Assembly: GCF_025698945.1 (NCBI RefSeq)
Contig: NZ_JAILWM010000001.1
Coordinates: 62,001-126,000 of the forward strand
DNA: 64,000 nt
From: Nitrosopumilus sp.
GTDB taxonomy: Archaea; Thermoproteota; Nitrososphaeria; Nitrososphaerales; Nitrosopumilaceae
Reading direction: 5' to 3'
In this document: positions 1 through 9,211 of the stretch, piece after piece
Position numbering within the stretch: the stretch's first letter is position 1
Layout of the letters: every line of letters starts with the position of its first letter
The notes under the pieces: model-generated
What the model saw: only the letters and a program-made list of their open reading frames with translations
What the model was told of the DNA's origin: nothing
The model's database searches: none
Translations under genes and position numbers: made by a program

Positions 1-58
1 AAAGTTTATTCTATGATTTTATTTTTGTTTTTGAAATTCATTTTTTAATTGAAATTTT

Positions 59-86
59 TCTATATAGTATTACGATGATATCCTAT
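59..86 (+). promoter_or_regulatory. Candidate phosphate-regulon motif, copy 1
   Basis: The run CTATATAGTATTACGATGAT followed by ATCCTAT lies upstream of the TATA box of the secreted repeat protein. Closely related sequences occur upstream of pstC (2877-2902) and of the DUF47-PiT pair (6399-6418). The sharing is seen directly. A role as a phosphate-responsive operator is inference. Confidence 0.4.
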
Positions 87-90
87 GCCT

Positions 91-112
91 ATATTCTACT
101 TGGATAGAATAT
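91..112. repeat. Perfect 8-bp inverted repeat (ATATTCTA-N6-TAGAATAT)
   Basis: ATATTCTA at 91-98 and TAGAATAT at 105-112 flank a 6-nt spacer, just upstream of the TATA-like CTTATAATG at 121-129. Outer arms TATCC (79-83) and GGATA (113-117) extend the symmetry across a bulge. It could be a dimeric-regulator operator. The core ATTCTA-N6-TAGAAT recurs upstream of sufB at 14713-14730. Confidence 0.4.
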
Positions 113-151
113 GGATACAGCTTATAATGAAACAAAATAATTTAATTTACA

Positions 152-1762
152 ATGACTTGTAAAAACACAACAAACATTGCACTTTTAAGTATTGTTGCAG
201 TTTTGGCAATTAGTCCATTTGTTTTCTCAAATGTATTAGCTGAAGAAAGTGAAGGTTACAAAATGATAGGTGATATTTCTCCTGTTCTAACTTTTACTTT
301 TAGAGAGGGAGTTGAAATTTATGAATTCCCCGTATTTGAAATGGGAGAAAATTTTGCACAAAATTCAGGAACCTCTTTTTCAGTTGAAGGAACAGTTACC
401 AAATCACCTCTTTTGCATAAAGCCATGGATGAAGCATACAAATACAGATTATCAAATGCAGCCTATGATCATCAATTCAAATACTTTGATGTAGACGCAA
501 ATTTTGTACAAGGAGATAAATCAATACTTACACTTGATTACAATAATTGCAGAGTTGAAAATTATCAAATAGAAACCCTTGATTCTAATGATTATGAAAG
601 TTATTTCAAGGAAGTTGGATTTGCTATTGTTGATAAGATAGATTTTGTATGTAGTGGAGTAAATATCGCTAATGTGGAAAAATCCTCTCTTGCAGAAACT
701 ATGGTAGATTATGGTAGTTCTGGATTCAATTTTGCTAATGATGTTAAACCTTTGGCTACATTCAAATTTGATTCTGGAATTGAAAAAATTGAATTTCCTG
801 TTTTTAATTTAATTTCAGGTTATCAAGAATCATCTGATAATGTAGTTACCCAGTTTCAACTTGAGGGTATTTTAGATTATTACCCATTATTGTACAATGC
901 AATTGACAAATCAAGACAGGTATCGGGAATTTCTTCTGCATCACATATTGACTTTGATGTGTTGGTAGAATTTGCAAATTCTAATTCTACTCTCAGAGGT
1001 TTTAATTTTAAAGATTGTAGAATTTCTGATGCTAAAATAACTACTCAAAGTGACAAAGAAGAAGGATTTACTGGAAAAAGTGGATTTGCTCTAGTTCATC
1101 AATTAACTTTTACCTGCTCTGGACTTGCTCCAATAAACATGAATTATTCTAAACTTGGAGGAAATGGTCCAAGTTGGAAAGTTTCACAAATATACAATGC
1201 GTATACAGAACCAATTCAAAACACTGACAAAGGTCTAAAGACAGTTAGTACTTTTACTTTTGCAGATGGAATTGAAGAAATAGAATTCTCTATGTTTACT
1301 CAGAGTGATGTTTTAACTTCTACAGTTGATACAGGTTCTCCAGATATTACTGATAAACCTGCAGCTCCCACATTGGAATTGCGTGGAATTGTTGGAGACT
1401 ACCCAATGCTTTACAATTATGTAGATAAAATTCGTAAAGTGCAAGGTGTGGCTGGAACTCAGTTTAAAGACTTGGCAGATATTGATGTGAAAATAATTTC
1501 TAATGAAGAAATAATTCGCAGCTTTAACTATCAAAACTGCAGACCTACAGACTACAGCATATCTACTAACACTAACAGTGAAGAAAGTTATATGAAAAAC
1601 TCTTTTGCAATAGAGAGTATATTTGACTTTGAATGTCAGGGGTATCATCCAAACAATCCTGTATATGATGCAATGTTTGATGTAAAAAAAGCAAATACTG
1701 AAAGCTCAAAAGATCTTAGAAATACAGATCAATGGCGCGACGGTTTCACAGTTAGAAAATAA
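152..1762 (+). CDS. Secreted protein with three internal repeats
   Basis: I do not recognise a named family. Residues 1-30 look like a signal peptide (hydrophobic core around 9-28, possible cut after VLA), so the protein should be exported. Three related domains follow at about 41-170, 197-325 and 360-515. Each begins with a FTF-x-GIE-x-x-EFPVF-like strand, has a (D)YPLLYN-like middle and ends with NCR...F-x-C-x-G, leaving two conserved cysteines per repeat (for example C133/C167 and C289/C322), possibly a disulfide. There is no C-terminal membrane anchor. The ATG lies about 26 nt after a TATA box, so a leaderless start is likely. It precedes the phosphate cluster and shares an upstream motif with it, so a phosphate-related cell-surface role is possible but unproven. 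Confidence 0.85.
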   Translation: MTCKNTTNIALLSIVAVLAISPFVFSNVLAEESEGYKMIGDISPVLTFTFREGVEIYEFPVFEMGENFAQNSGTSFSVEGTVTKSPLLHKAMDEAYKYRLSNAAYDHQFKYFDVDANFVQGDKSILTLDYNNCRVENYQIETLDSNDYESYFKEVGFAIVDKIDFVCSGVNIANVEKSSLAETMVDYGSSGFNFANDVKPLATFKFDSGIEKIEFPVFNLISGYQESSDNVVTQFQLEGILDYYPLLYNAIDKSRQVSGISSASHIDFDVLVEFANSNSTLRGFNFKDCRISDAKITTQSDKEEGFTGKSGFALVHQLTFTCSGLAPINMNYSKLGGNGPSWKVSQIYNAYTEPIQNTDKGLKTVSTFTFADGIEEIEFSMFTQSDVLTSTVDTGSPDITDKPAAPTLELRGIVGDYPMLYNYVDKIRKVQGVAGTQFKDLADIDVKIISNEEIIRSFNYQNCRPTDYSISTNTNSEESYMKNSFAIESIFDFECQGYHPNNPVYDAMFDVKKANTESSKDLRNTDQWRDGFTVRK

Positions 1763-1786
1763 CTTTTTTTTCTTTTTATTTTTTAT

Positions 1787-2830
1787 TTATTCTTCTAAAA
1801 TTATATTTTGAATGTTATCATCAATTGCAACTTCTGCAATATCACTGGAATACTCTGCTATTCTTCGTAAATCTTCTAATGCAAACCTAATGACGCTAGA
1901 ATTTTTCTCATTTTCATTAATTTTATTCATTATCTGTTTTTCATCATTAATTATCTGCGTAACTTTTTGAGCTACATTTTCTGCTTTTTCAAAATCATGT
2001 TCTTGAACTGAAGTAATTGATTTCTCAAAAACATCCAAAGCATTTTCTGATAATTTTTTTATTTTGCTGATAATTTTTGGATCAATTTTGCCTTCCATGA
2101 ATTTTACTCTCTTTGCAATGAGACTTGCATGATCTGCAATCCTCTCAATTCTGCTAACTATGGTTCTATATCCTAAGCAGTCGGAGGGCTTTTTCAATCC
2201 CATATCTTGAAGAATACTTTCATTACCCACTGCTAGAACAAGATTTCTTCTCATATAGAGGCTAAATCTATCCACCTCATCATCCATGTTTGCTACTTCA
2301 TCTGCATGTTCTTTTTCTGCTTCTTCTAAGGCTTCAATTGATTCTCTTACCATGTTGTTTGCCATTAGGTACATTCTCTTTAGTGCGGTCTCAAACGATA
2401 ATTCAGGAAGTCTTGTAAGAATTTGAATGCTCATTGTTTCTGAACTTGATTCTACAATCTCTGTTCCAATCATTTTTGATCGAACTAATTGTCGTATACT
2501 GCTTGAATGCTCAGAAAATATCCTCATGCCTTTTGTTGTAATTTTAATTGTCTTGTAACCTGCAAGGTATGTTGCTATAATTTTTCGTTTAATTGATTCA
2601 CCTGAATCTTTTTGAGTTGTATAGATAATTGCAGTACTTTTTTTATCTTGCTCGTTTCTGTTTATTGGAAATAATGTCAATGATTGATTGGAATTTTTAA
2701 CGATAGTGACATTTTCACCAGCTTTGATTTTTAATTCATCGATCCAATTCTTTGGAAGTGAAATAATAAATGTGGCGCCTCCACTAAGCTGCATCTTTCT
2801 TGTTTGAGATTTATTTTCAACTATTTCCAA
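1787..2830 (-). CDS. PhoU-family phosphate regulator with N-terminal AbrB/SpoVT-like domain
   Basis: This 347-aa protein starts with a SpoVT/AbrB-type DNA-binding motif (about residues 10-50, GGATFIISLPKNWIDELKI), the swapped-hairpin fold typical of archaeal PhoU-like regulators. A helical PhoU region follows (about 130-335) with acidic metal-binding-type helices such as EVANMDDEVDRF and RIERIADHASLIAKR. It is divergent from pstC, so it probably controls the pst operon or its own promoter. The start is TTG at 2830; no upstream ATG fits. The family links phosphate transport with signalling; DNA binding by this copy is inferred from the N-terminal domain. Confidence 0.85.
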   Translation of the reverse strand: MEIVENKSQTRKMQLSGGATFIISLPKNWIDELKIKAGENVTIVKNSNQSLTLFPINRNEQDKKSTAIIYTTQKDSGESIKRKIIATYLAGYKTIKITTKGMRIFSEHSSSIRQLVRSKMIGTEIVESSSETMSIQILTRLPELSFETALKRMYLMANNMVRESIEALEEAEKEHADEVANMDDEVDRFSLYMRRNLVLAVGNESILQDMGLKKPSDCLGYRTIVSRIERIADHASLIAKRVKFMEGKIDPKIISKIKKLSENALDVFEKSITSVQEHDFEKAENVAQKVTQIINDEKQIMNKINENEKNSSVIRFALEDLRRIAEYSSDIAEVAIDDNIQNIILEE

Positions 2831-2876
2831 TTGATCTTAAATTATCAAAATTCCTATTTACAATATAGTTGAGGAT

Positions 2877-2902
2877 CTATATAGTACTATGAGTGTCCTA
2901 TA
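2877..2902 (+). promoter_or_regulatory. Candidate phosphate-regulon motif, copy 2, with overlapping TATA box
   Basis: CTATATAGTACTATGAGTGT-CCTAT lies in the divergent region between the PhoU-like regulator and pstC. It resembles the element at 59-86 (shared CTATATAGTA and TCCTAT) and overlaps the presumed pstC TATA box (CCTATAAAAT, about 2897-2906). Confidence 0.45.
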
Positions 2903-2947
2903 AAATATGATCAAATCTTAGATATCTCATTTTTCATCAAAAAATCT

Positions 2948-3925
2948 GTGAGTAAACCTAAACTTTACACTCCGAAAACTGGTAAACGACAGATCTCTGA
3001 TAAAATTTTTAAAATTGCTGCAACTGTTGCAGGAGTTTATGTTTTAGCAATTATTGTTTTATTGGTCTTTCAATTATTTACGGAATCTTATCCAATTTGG
3101 GAAGAGGATGGATTTTCATTTATCACAGGTACTGATTGGAATGCTGTAGAGGGTAGAGAGTCATTTGGCGCTTTACCATATATTTTTGGAACTTTGGTTA
3201 CTTCTGCACTTGCTATGGCAATTGGTGTCCCTCTAAGTATTGCTATTGCAATGTTTATCTCTGACGCTCCGGCAAAAATTGGTGGTCCTCTAGGTTTTCT
3301 GGTTGAACTTTTAGCTGCTGTTCCAAGTGTAATTTATGGACTATGGGGTCTTTTTGTGTTTAGAATTTATTTTAAAGATTGGATTGAGACCCCTATTCAT
3401 AACGCATTTGGAGATTCAATATGGTTATTTTCAGGAACTCCTTTTGGACTTGATATAATCACGGCTAGTGTAATTTTATCTATCATGATTATTCCTACTG
3501 TGTCTGCTGTGTCTCGTGAAGTTATGAAAGCTGTTCCACAACAGCAAAGAGAAGCAGCATACATGTTAGGTGCAACAAAATGGGAGATGTTCAAGCTTGC
3601 AGTTTTTCCATATTCGAAAACTGGATTAATTGGTGCTTCTATTCTGGGCCTTGGAAGAGCTGTTGGTGAAACTATGGCAGTAACTATGTTAATTGGCAAT
3701 GCTACGGGCATTGCTGCAATTCCCTCATCATTATTCAAACCCAGTCAAACAATGTCTAGTATTATTGCAAATGAATTTGTTGAAGCTTCTCCTGCATCCT
3801 TACATCTTCCAGCTATCATTGGCATTGCCTTGATTCTCTTACTCATTGCAATTATCATTAATGTTGTAGCCCATATTTTAGTAACAAGAATGATGAAAGT
3901 CAAAGAGGGAGCAATTAACAATTGA
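2948..3925 (+). CDS. pstC: Phosphate ABC transporter permease PstC
   Basis: This is an inner permease subunit of the Pst high-affinity phosphate importer. It is 325 aa with a first membrane segment at about 24-44, a periplasmic-type loop, and a binding-protein-dependent transport core at about 75-315. The EAA cytoplasmic loop that docks PstB is at about 202-220 (EAAYMLGATKWEMF). The start is GTG at 2948, placed by the N-terminal length and the TATA box about 45 nt upstream. It overlaps pstA by four bases (TTGA), so translation is probably coupled. Length and motifs are normal for the family. Confidence 0.95.
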   Translation: MSKPKLYTPKTGKRQISDKIFKIAATVAGVYVLAIIVLLVFQLFTESYPIWEEDGFSFITGTDWNAVEGRESFGALPYIFGTLVTSALAMAIGVPLSIAIAMFISDAPAKIGGPLGFLVELLAAVPSVIYGLWGLFVFRIYFKDWIETPIHNAFGDSIWLFSGTPFGLDIITASVILSIMIIPTVSAVSREVMKAVPQQQREAAYMLGATKWEMFKLAVFPYSKTGLIGASILGLGRAVGETMAVTMLIGNATGIAAIPSSLFKPSQTMSSIIANEFVEASPASLHLPAIIGIALILLLIAIIINVVAHILVTRMMKVKEGAINN

Positions 3926-4848
3926 GTACCACAATTGAAAAAAGACAAGAGTATAGAGCTTTATTCAAAAACAATGTTAGTAAGAGGCTAGTTGTAGATA
4001 AAGTAGTTAGAATCATAGTATTTTCATGTGTTATAATTGCAATTATTCCACTTGGAAGTATTCTTTTGGAAGTTTTCAAAAATGGAATTTCTGCTATAAG
4101 TTATGAATTTCTAACTGCAACTCCGGGATCTATTGGTTCTGGAGAAGGTGGAATAGGTCCTGCCATTCAAGGAACTTTGATAATCATTGGGCTTTCCAGT
4201 TTGGTTGGAGTTCCAATCGGTGTAATGTCTGGGATATATTTGTCAGAATATGGTGATAACAAACTAGCAAGATCCATTCGATTTTTTACTGATGTGTTTA
4301 TGGAATTTCCATCTATTGTTTTAGGTATTTTTGCATTTTTAGTAATTGTTTTAATTCTTGGTCATTTTTCAGTGTGGGCAGGAGCTTTTGCATTGTCATT
4401 AATCATGTTTCCAATTGTAGCAAGAACTACTGAGGAATCTTTGAAGATGGTGCCTATTACTTATCGTGAAGCAGGAACTGCTTTGGGTTTAAAAAAATGG
4501 GTGATTACATTTAGAATTGTAATTTCTGCAGCAAAAAGTGGAATGGTTACTGGAATTTTACTTTCTGTTTCAAGGATTGGTGGTGAAACTGCACCATTAA
4601 TTATGACTATACTTGGCAGTAGTCAGTTCTTTAGCAGTATGGATGTGCCTATGGATGCTCTCCCATTAAGAATTTGGAGATTGTCTCTATTGCCATATGA
4701 TAGCGCACAACTACAAGGTTGGGGGTCTGCATTGGTATTGATAATGATCATTCTTGGAATAAATCTTGGTGTACGATATTATTTTGCTAGTAAGCAAAGA
4801 AATAAGATCTTTGGTAGACTACTTAAACTGGGGGCTCGCGTGAAATAA
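3922..4848 (+). CDS. pstA: Phosphate ABC transporter permease PstA
   Basis: This is the second permease subunit of the Pst importer, 308 aa. Membrane segments begin at about 30-50 and the transport core covers about 80-300. The EAA loop is [17 protein letters not shown] at about 181-198. The start is a TTG inside the pstC stop (TTGA overlap), and the gene ends in TAATG shared with pstB, so pstC-pstA-pstB form one tightly coupled unit. No substrate-binding pstS lies in this operon. Confidence 0.95.
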   Translation: MSTTIEKRQEYRALFKNNVSKRLVVDKVVRIIVFSCVIIAIIPLGSILLEVFKNGISAISYEFLTATPGSIGSGEGGIGPAIQGTLIIIGLSSLVGVPIGVMSGIYLSEYGDNKLARSIRFFTDVFMEFPSIVLGIFAFLVIVLILGHFSVWAGAFALSLIMFPIVARTTEESLKMVPITYREAGTALGLKKWVITFRIVISAAKSGMVTGILLSVSRIGGETAPLIMTILGSSQFFSSMDVPMDALPLRIWRLSLLPYDSAQLQGWGSALVLIMIILGINLGVRYYFASKQRNKIFGRLLKLGARVK

Positions 4849-5687
4849 TGACGGCATTGACAATAAATCCAACATCGCTTAACAGTTCACCTGAATCTGA
4901 ATCTCATTCATTACCATCAAACACTGAAACAAAATACAAGATGATTGCAGAAAATGTAACTATAAAGTACGGTGATTTCGAAGCTGTAAAAAACATCACA
5001 ATGAAATTTCCTGAAAAATCGGTGACAGCATTGATTGGGCCTTCAGGATGTGGGAAAACTACTTTTCTTAGATGTTTAAACAGAATGCATGATATGACAA
5101 AAAATGCTAAAGTGATTGGTAAAGTAATGCTTGACAATATTGATCTTTATGATAAGTCAATTGATCCTATCTATCACAGACGAAAGGTTGGGATGGTATT
5201 CCAGAAACCTAACCCTTTTCCAACCATGTCTATATATGATAATGTGACAGCAGGACTAAAACTCAATGGAGTTAGAGATAAAAAAATTCTTGATGAAATT
5301 GTTGAAGACTCTTTGAAGATGGCATATCTATGGGATGAAGTTAAAAATGACTTAAAAAAATCTGCAATTGAATTATCTGGTGGACAACAACAGCGTCTTT
5401 GTATTGCACGTGCATTAGCAATACAACCCGAAGTGTTGTTAATGGATGAGCCTGCTTCTGCACTTGATCCTATTGCAACACAAAAAATTGAAGAAACCAT
5501 TACAGAATTAAAAAAAGAGTATACAATTATTATTGTAACCCATAATATGCAACAAGCTGTTAGGGTTTCTGATTATACTGGATTCATGTATCTTGGTGAT
5601 CTAGTTGAATTTAGAGAAACAAAAAAGCTCTTTACAGATCCAAAAAATGATTTGACTGCAAAATATGTACAAGGACAGTTTGGTTAA
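4848..5687 (+). CDS. pstB: Phosphate ABC transporter ATP-binding protein PstB
   Basis: This ATPase of the Pst importer has 279 aa. Walker A is GPSGCGKTT (about 64-72), the Q-loop is near Q119, the ABC signature LSGGQ is at 176-180 and Walker B LLMDEP at 197-202. Residues 1-30 form a polar Ser/Glu-rich N-terminal extension before the ABC fold, longer than in most bacterial PstB. The ATG overlaps the pstA stop by one base, and phoU starts immediately after its stop. Confidence 0.96.
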   Translation: MTALTINPTSLNSSPESESHSLPSNTETKYKMIAENVTIKYGDFEAVKNITMKFPEKSVTALIGPSGCGKTTFLRCLNRMHDMTKNAKVIGKVMLDNIDLYDKSIDPIYHRRKVGMVFQKPNPFPTMSIYDNVTAGLKLNGVRDKKILDEIVEDSLKMAYLWDEVKNDLKKSAIELSGGQQQRLCIARALAIQPEVLLMDEPASALDPIATQKIEETITELKKEYTIIIVTHNMQQAVRVSDYTGFMYLGDLVEFRETKKLFTDPKNDLTAKYVQGQFG

Positions 5688-6344
5688 ATGGCTAGGCTAA
5701 TAGATCCTTCTTTGCAAAAACTCTCCTTTATCATGGGCGAAATGGGTGATATGGTTACCGAATCTATTTCCCTTGCTATTGACTCCTACCTTGATGGTAC
5801 AAACACTATGGATAAAGTACTTGCTTTATCTGATTCTATTCGTTCAAAGTATTTTGAAGTTGAAGACTTGACATTTGACATGCTTTTAAAATATCAACCA
5901 GTTGCAGATGATTTCAGATTAATTCGATCATCTACAGAAATTTCTTATGCATTTTCAAGATTTGGAAGATATGCATATGATATCACTCAAGTTCGAGATT
6001 TATTCGGTGATGTGTCTGAATGCAAAAATGCCTCTTTGGTTGAATCATCAAAAAAAGTCAAACATATGATCAAAGAAGCAGTTTTGTCATTTGCAGAGCT
6101 TGATGTAAGAAAAGCAATCAAAATTCGTGAAGATGAAAAGGTAATTGATCAAATTTACAAAGAGCGACTTCCCAAACTCATTGAATCAAAAAATACCAAA
6201 TGTGCTTTAGCAGAAGCCCTACTATTGAGATATCTTGAAAGAATTGGAGATCATGCAGTGTTCATGAGTGATGCCATTAATTACATTGTTACTGGAAAAC
6301 ATAGACCTAGTGAGGAAAGGATAGCTTCTCATACTAAAAATTAA
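5688..6344 (+). CDS. phoU: Phosphate transport regulator PhoU
   Basis: This 218-aa all-helical protein has two PhoU-type three-helix repeats (about 10-95 and 115-205). It carries the usual acidic metal-binding helices, for example LLLRYLERIGDHAVFMSDAI near the C terminus. PhoU proteins restrain Pst activity and relay phosphate status; the partner here is most likely PstB. The ATG abuts the pstB stop with no gap. It lacks the N-terminal DNA-binding domain seen in the divergent PhoU-like gene at 1787-2830. Confidence 0.93.
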   Translation: MARLIDPSLQKLSFIMGEMGDMVTESISLAIDSYLDGTNTMDKVLALSDSIRSKYFEVEDLTFDMLLKYQPVADDFRLIRSSTEISYAFSRFGRYAYDITQVRDLFGDVSECKNASLVESSKKVKHMIKEAVLSFAELDVRKAIKIREDEKVIDQIYKERLPKLIESKNTKCALAEALLLRYLERIGDHAVFMSDAINYIVTGKHRPSEERIASHTKN

Positions 6345-6398
6345 TCCTAATTTTAAATCATTAACTAATCGTAATTTTTACATTTTTTAGAATAAGAT

Positions 6399-6418
6399 CT
6401 ATAGTTGCTATATGATGG
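6399..6418 (+). promoter_or_regulatory. Candidate phosphate-regulon motif, copy 3
   Basis: CTATAGTTGCTATATGATGG lies just upstream of the TATA-like TTTATTACTT (6419-6428) of the DUF47-PiT pair. It resembles copies 1 and 2 (CTATA..GT..TATGA), though more loosely. A regulatory role is inferred. Confidence 0.3.
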
Positions 6419-6448
6419 TTTATTACTTACGTAATTTTCGTAAACAAT

Positions 6449-7078
6449 ATGGGACAATGGCTATCTTGGATTAAATCCAACGAAAAAGAACTTTTAACAA
6501 TTCTTGATAACTTAGCAAAAAAAGCTGTGGAGACATCTGAAGCCGTAGTTGTCTTACTATCTGATCTAAACAATGTTGAACAGCATCAAAAAATTCATCG
6601 ACTTGAAACAGAGGCTGATCAATTAACTCGTGATATTTTCTCCGAACTAAACAAGACCTTCATCACTCCGCTTGATCGTGAAGATATGCAGAGAATAGCC
6701 TCAAAAATCGATGATGTCATTGATTTCATGGATGGAATTGCTGCAAGACTATACAGTTATCAAATTACTGAAACTCCACCGTATTGTCTAAAAATGGCTG
6801 ATGAGCTTGTTAAAGCCACTCAAGAAGTTCAATACATGATATCAAAATTACAGAAAATAAAAAATCCAAAAGACATGATTGAGCACTGCAGAAACACAAG
6901 TGATATTGAGCATGCAGTTGATGATTTGTATAGAGATGCAATCAAAGAACTGTTTGAATCAAATGATGCAATCAAAATCATTAAACTAAAAGATATCTAT
7001 GAAACAATGGAGACAGCATCTGATAGATGTGTAGATGTTGCAGATGTCATTGAGGATATCGTTTTAAAATATACCTGA
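6449..7078 (+). CDS. DUF47/PhoU-like protein, PiT partner
   Basis: This 209-aa helical protein belongs to the DUF47 (PhoU-related, YkaA-like) family commonly encoded next to PiT phosphate permeases. Acidic helices such as HRLETEADQLTRDIF (near residue 50) and the C-terminal ETASDRCVDVADVIEDIV resemble PhoU metal-site helices. It lies 9 bp before the PiT gene on the same strand, and both are probably transcribed from the TATA box near 6422, about 26 nt before the ATG. It most likely modulates the adjacent permease. Confidence 0.9.
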   Translation: MGQWLSWIKSNEKELLTILDNLAKKAVETSEAVVVLLSDLNNVEQHQKIHRLETEADQLTRDIFSELNKTFITPLDREDMQRIASKIDDVIDFMDGIAARLYSYQITETPPYCLKMADELVKATQEVQYMISKLQKIKNPKDMIEHCRNTSDIEHAVDDLYRDAIKELFESNDAIKIIKLKDIYETMETASDRCVDVADVIEDIVLKYT

Positions 7079-7087
7079 GATGATTAC

Positions 7088-8074
7088 ATGTTAGAGCTAG
7101 CAATAGGCGCAATAATTGTAGCACTAATCTTTGATTTTGTAAATGGATTCAATGATTCGGCAAATTCTGTTGCAACTGTGATTGGTACTCGTGTTTTAAA
7201 ACCAATTCAAGCAGTAGGATTGTCTGCTGCAATGAATTTCATTGGGCCATTTGTTTTTGGTGTTGCAGTAGCCACTACCATTGCAAAAGGAATAGTCAGT
7301 CCTGATGATATTACTGTCTATATGATAGTGGGTGGCTTGTCTGGCGCAATTGCATGGAGTACTCTATGTACATATTTTGGATTGCCTATCTCAAACAGCC
7401 ATTCTCTAATTGGAGGCATAATGGGTGCCGGCATTGCAGGATTAGGATTTGAAAAATTAGTTCTAGGTGGACTAACAAAAGTATTTGCAGGAATTGTTAT
7501 TGCTCCAATAGGTGGAATAATCTTTGGACTTTTACTAACAACTGCAATCATTACTATATTTGCAAGTAAAAGACCCGGACCTGTTAACAAAACTTTTGGA
7601 AGGCTACAAATCATTTCATCAGCTTGGTTTGCTTTAACTCACGGAGCAAATGATGGACAAAAAACTATGGGAATTATTGTATTGATATTATTCTCTGCTG
7701 GAATGATTCCAGATCTTGAAATGCCGCTATGGGTTATTTTTGCAGCTGCTACAGCTATGGGACTAGGAACTTTCTTTGGTGGATACAAAGTAATCAAAAC
7801 ATTAGGCGTAAAAATTACAAAACTCAAACCATATCAGGGATTTGCTGCAGAAACTGGTGGGGGTCTAATGTTGGCAATCTTTGCTGTATTTGGAATCCCT
7901 GCTAGTACCACCCATGCAATTACCGGAACTATAATGGGTTCAGGTGCTGCCCGTAGAAAACGCGCTGTAAGATGGAAGGTGAGTCGACAAATTGTGTTTT
8001 CATGGGTGATCACTATTCCTGGTGCTGCCTTATTTGGAATTGCCTTTACTTATGTTATTGATCTATTTGTGTGA
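7088..8074 (+). CDS. pit: PiT-family inorganic phosphate permease
   Basis: This low-affinity, ion-coupled phosphate transporter has 328 aa and about 9-10 membrane segments. Both PiT signature repeats are present: DFVNGFNDSAN at about 16-26 and THGANDGQK at about 184-192. It is shorter than bacterial PitA (about 500 aa) because the central cytoplasmic loop is minimal, which is normal for archaeal PiT. It pairs with the upstream DUF47 protein and follows the Pst operon, so the cell carries two uptake systems side by side. Confidence 0.95.
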   Translation: MLELAIGAIIVALIFDFVNGFNDSANSVATVIGTRVLKPIQAVGLSAAMNFIGPFVFGVAVATTIAKGIVSPDDITVYMIVGGLSGAIAWSTLCTYFGLPISNSHSLIGGIMGAGIAGLGFEKLVLGGLTKVFAGIVIAPIGGIIFGLLLTTAIITIFASKRPGPVNKTFGRLQIISSAWFALTHGANDGQKTMGIIVLILFSAGMIPDLEMPLWVIFAAATAMGLGTFFGGYKVIKTLGVKITKLKPYQGFAAETGGGLMLAIFAVFGIPASTTHAITGTIMGSGAARRKRAVRWKVSRQIVFSWVITIPGAALFGIAFTYVIDLFV

Positions 8075-8125
8075 CTTTATCATACCTTGATTTTTATTTC
8101 AGCCAAATTTTTTTGATATATTATA

Positions 8126-9211
8126 ATGGATGTTTTAGAACTAATTCAAGCTAATCTTCTTACGCCAATAATTCTATTCTTCCTGTTTGGAATTATTGCA
8201 GCAAGAATAAAGTCTGATTTGAAAATTCCTGAAGCAATTTCTGAATTTTTGCCAATCTATCTTCTTGCCGCAATCGGCCTTCATGGAGGAATAGAGATGA
8301 GAAACACTGGTTTTGAAAACATGTTACTTCCAATGTCAGTGGCAATTGGATTATCTCTGTTGTTTACTCTGAATCATTACCAGATACTTCGAAGATTAGG
8401 AAAATTCAATATCTTTGATTCGTATGCTCTAGCATCAACTTATGGTGCAGTAGGTGCAGTGCATTTCTCAGTTGGTTTATCATTTTTGAAAAATCAAGGA
8501 GTGACTTCTGAGGGTTACATTGCAGCAATTCTTGCAGTGTTAGAACCACTTGCATTTATTTTGGCAATATTTATGACAAACATGGCAGTTTCAAAACAGA
8601 TCAAAGCCAAGAAACAATCTTTTGGAGATAATGACTCTGCTAAAATAGATGTTGGATCAAGTCAAACAAAAACAAAACTTTCTCAAGTACTACGTGAATC
8701 TATTACCGGAAAAGCTATTGTCATTCTTCTAGGTAGTATTGTAATTGGTTACATTATCGGTGAGGACGGTTTTGAATCCATCAAGATTGTTTTTGATGAA
8801 ATGTTTACTGGAGCATTAGTGATTTTCATGATTGAAATGGGAATTATAGCCGGTCAAAGACTAGATGATATTAAAAAAGTAGGTATTTTTCTTACTGCAT
8901 TTGCCATAATTGTGCCTGTGTTCAATGGAATAATTGGGGTTCTAGTTGCAACTATGCTGGGATTAAGCATTGGAGGAGCAGTTATGTTTGGATTGCTGAT
9001 GGCAAGTGCATCATTTATTGCAGCACCTGCAGTTTTACGACATGCAATACCTCAAGCAAAACCCAGTCTATACATAACATCTGCTTTGGGAATTACATTT
9101 CCATTTAATATCATTGTTACATTACCAATCCTATTTTCAATATCTACACTTGTTCACACTGGAGAGGGAACGATAGACTTATTCCAACAAATTGCGGAGG
9201 TATTTCGATGA
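8126..9211 (+). CDS. sbtA: SbtA-like sodium-dependent bicarbonate transporter
   Basis: This 361-aa membrane protein has about ten hydrophobic segments in two inverted halves split by a polar cytosolic stretch (about 155-190). It matches the SbtA/DUF897 family by overall pattern: N-terminal LTPIILFFLFGIIAARI, LPIYLLAAIGLHGG, and the second-half MIEMGIIAGQRL. In cyanobacteria SbtA imports bicarbonate with sodium. The gene overlaps the SbtB-like PII gene by four bases (ATGA). In an ammonia-oxidising archaeon this would feed bicarbonate to the biotin carboxylase of the 3-hydroxypropionate/4-hydroxybutyrate cycle. Substrate identity is inferred from family and context. Confidence 0.85.
   Translation: MDVLELIQANLLTPIILFFLFGIIAARIKSDLKIPEAISEFLPIYLLAAIGLHGGIEMRNTGFENMLLPMSVAIGLSLLFTLNHYQILRRLGKFNIFDSYALASTYGAVGAVHFSVGLSFLKNQGVTSEGYIAAILAVLEPLAFILAIFMTNMAVSKQIKAKKQSFGDNDSAKIDVGSSQTKTKLSQVLRESITGKAIVILLGSIVIGYIIGEDGFESIKIVFDEMFTGALVIFMIEMGIIAGQRLDDIKKVGIFLTAFAIIVPVFNGIIGVLVATMLGLSIGGAVMFGLLMASASFIAAPAVLRHAIPQAKPSLYITSALGITFPFNIIVTLPILFSISTLVHTGEGTIDLFQQIAEVFR

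Noticed and set aside
152-1762. Calling the secreted protein PstS
   Set aside because: It has three short cysteine-paired repeats and none of the phosphate-binding-protein motifs (no SGxS-type site).
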